The position numbers were made by a program, and so were the translations under genes. The notes under the pieces are model-generated. The model was not told where the DNA came from, searched no databases, and saw only the letters and a list, made by a program, of their open reading frames with translations. A stretch of DNA of 21,689 nucleotides, from positions 907,619-929,307 of the forward strand of contig NMRA01000023.1 of the NCBI GenBank assembly GCA_002633005.1, given 5' to 3'. Positions 20,628 to 21,689 of the stretch are shown piece after piece. Within the stretch, counting starts at the first letter, position 1. Each line of letters begins with the position of its first letter. The stretch comes from Phoronis australis. Its lineage: Eukaryota > Phoronida > Phoronidae.

Positions 20628-21336
20628 GCTTAGCATGGGAGTTCTTTGAAAAGGAATTAATGATTGCAAATGTGAGATGTATATGTTTGCTCGATACAGG
20701 TTCCCGAGTAAGTACCATCTCTGAGCGTTTGTGTCAGCATATTAGTTTGTCTGTGGTGCCTATTTCAGACATTTCTGGACCTTTGCGTGTTGAGTGGCTA
20801 ACGGAGACGTTTTGCTGTACAAGGGTTACGTTAGTGTTACTGTTGGAGTACCCGATACCGATGAGTCAAGTAATGTTTTGTTTTTGGTTGTTCCAAACAT
20901 TTCTTATAAATTCTGTGTTCATGTTATAGTGGGTACTAATGCTTTGGTTGTTTTGATCGATCTCGTTTATAATGACGATCGCTCGGACTGGTTGCTGTTG
21001 TTGAAAAATGTCATGTTTAATCGTGAAACCTCTCTTCCAGGCGTACTTAAGACTGGCAAACCTGTTACCATTCGTCTGGGATGTCCCAATTAGTTGATGC
21101 TTGCATTTGTGCCAACCCATGTACATTGTACATCTTGTAGTTTGCAGGTTGGCACCGAAAAGTGTTGTTCACTGTCATTTCCTGGTAACTTGCAGGTATG
21201 GCCCGCATTGCATGAGATTTGCCCTGAGGATCATACGATTCCTGTTCGAGTCACGAATGTGCGTTGTAAGTTTGTTACGGTTCCAGCTGGTTCAAGCATC
21301 TGCAGCTTGGTACCGGTGGATCAGATGGCAGGTTAG
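20549..21336 (+). pseudogene. Retroelement aspartic protease remnant, frameshifted
   Basis: The DTGS active-site motif is intact in one frame. The strand-rich continuation (GYVSVTVGVP, VLFLVVPNI, VIVGTNAL) is in a second frame after a shift near 20790. A stop at 21091-21093 interrupts that frame, which continues to 21336. In intact relatives this would run into reverse transcriptase. Confidence 0.7.
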
Positions 21337-21357
21337 AATTCTGGTGAGTTCATAATT

Positions 21358-21689
21358 CATAGGCGGATTTAGGGCGGGGGCTGCCGCAAAAATATAACAG
21401 TAAGAGCGTAGGGAAATGGTGAGTTTATTAATTAACCCCGGTAATTAAAATTATACTGATGAAAAAAGATTTAAATGTGTATGGATTTAGTGTTGGGGGG
21501 GAGGGCTCAAATCCAATTTCAAGTGTCAAATTCGGAACACGGCACATTCCGTTTCCGTCGTCTGCTCCACTGTGCAATGAAGAAAATTTACTTCATTTTT
21601 AAAGAAAATGGAATCTGAGTGACGATGAAAAAACAGAAGCTGCTGGCAAGATGTGAATTTTAATCGAAGCCTTAGTGAATCACTCAGAA
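21358..21689. mobile_element. hAT-like element, copy 2, cut by the window edge
   Basis: Begins CATAGGCGGATTTAGGG and matches 5967-6398 in the same orientation, with shared blocks such as TTTATTAATTAACCCCGG, AAACAGAAGCTGCTGG and GAATCACTCAGAA. Relative to copy 1 it lacks about 25 bp of the G/C-rich left end and about 75 bp near the 6190-6255 equivalent. The right end lies beyond the window. Confidence 0.85.

Larger units (their letters stand above)
19960..21340 (+). mobile_element. Decayed Ty3/gypsy-like retroelement, gag-protease part
   Basis: A gag-like frame (20022-20627) ends in a CCHC-type zinc-knuckle remnant (20511-20552) whose second Cys is Asn. A protease segment in another frame carries the retropepsin active site LLDTGSRVSTIS (DTG at 20693-20701). 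The reading shifts frame again near 20790, passes an IVGTNAL stretch near 20930-20945 and meets a stop at 21091-21093. A further open stretch runs to 21336. No reverse transcriptase is seen before the hAT-like copy begins at 21358. An in-frame stop near 20030 may also interrupt gag. It is not functional as it stands. No LTRs were seen. Confidence 0.75.

Noticed and set aside
1-21689. CRISPR array, bacterial operon or phage region
   Set aside because: No regularly spaced direct repeats with unique spacers; splice-dependent gene structure and repeats are eukaryotic.

Overview
The window looks like nuclear DNA of an invertebrate animal. It is AT-rich, has long introns (0.2 to 4.7 kb, plus one short final intron) with GT..AG boundaries, eukaryotic AATAAA signals, microsatellites, a tRNA-derived SINE-like array, DNA-transposon remnants and a decayed retroelement. 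The palindrome TACATGTA recurs many times. I remember that as common in molluscs and some other marine invertebrates, but I cannot place the species from this window. There are no bacterial gene features.

The one well-supported gene fills about two thirds of the window. It is a nine-exon, plus-strand gene (3441-17536) for a secreted astacin-family (M12A) zinc metalloprotease with a C-terminal WSC domain. All eight introns have GT..AG ends, and the exon phases chain without a break into 1032 nt (343 codons plus stop). The predicted precursor has, in order: a signal peptide, a propeptide of about 34 residues with a YQGDI aspartate-switch motif, a KR activation site, a complete catalytic domain with all zinc ligands, the Met-turn and all four structural cysteines, a (Gly-Thr)7 linker, and an eight-cysteine WSC domain. 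A TATA box lies 48 bp before the start codon and an AATAAA 41 bp after the stop. Intron 8 holds a second good acceptor, an in-frame stop and its own AATAAA, so a form lacking the WSC domain is possible.

Layout. 1-400: likely 5' end of a minus-strand gene for a secreted cysteine-containing protein, with a good splice donor but a broken reading frame near the start. 400-3390: no convincing gene; two dispersed repeat families. 3393-17583: the astacin-WSC gene. Its introns hold an AT microsatellite (intron 3), a hAT-like element carrying a three-copy tRNA-like array and an 86-bp tandem dimer (intron 4), a GC hairpin (intron 5), and a cluster of perfect palindromes, a pre-miRNA-like hairpin, a 60-bp-period duplication and a dispersed repeat (intron 6). 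17600-19960: a MITE-like inverted-repeat element and one very tentative small secreted peptide. About 19960-21340: a gag-protease remnant of a Ty3/gypsy-like retroelement, broken by frameshifts and a stop. 21358-21689: a second copy of the hAT-like element from intron 4, cut by the window edge and lying directly after the retroelement.

Only the astacin gene is likely to be functional on this evidence. The most unusual points are its WSC domain architecture, its tiny propeptide exons and the possible alternative 3' end.
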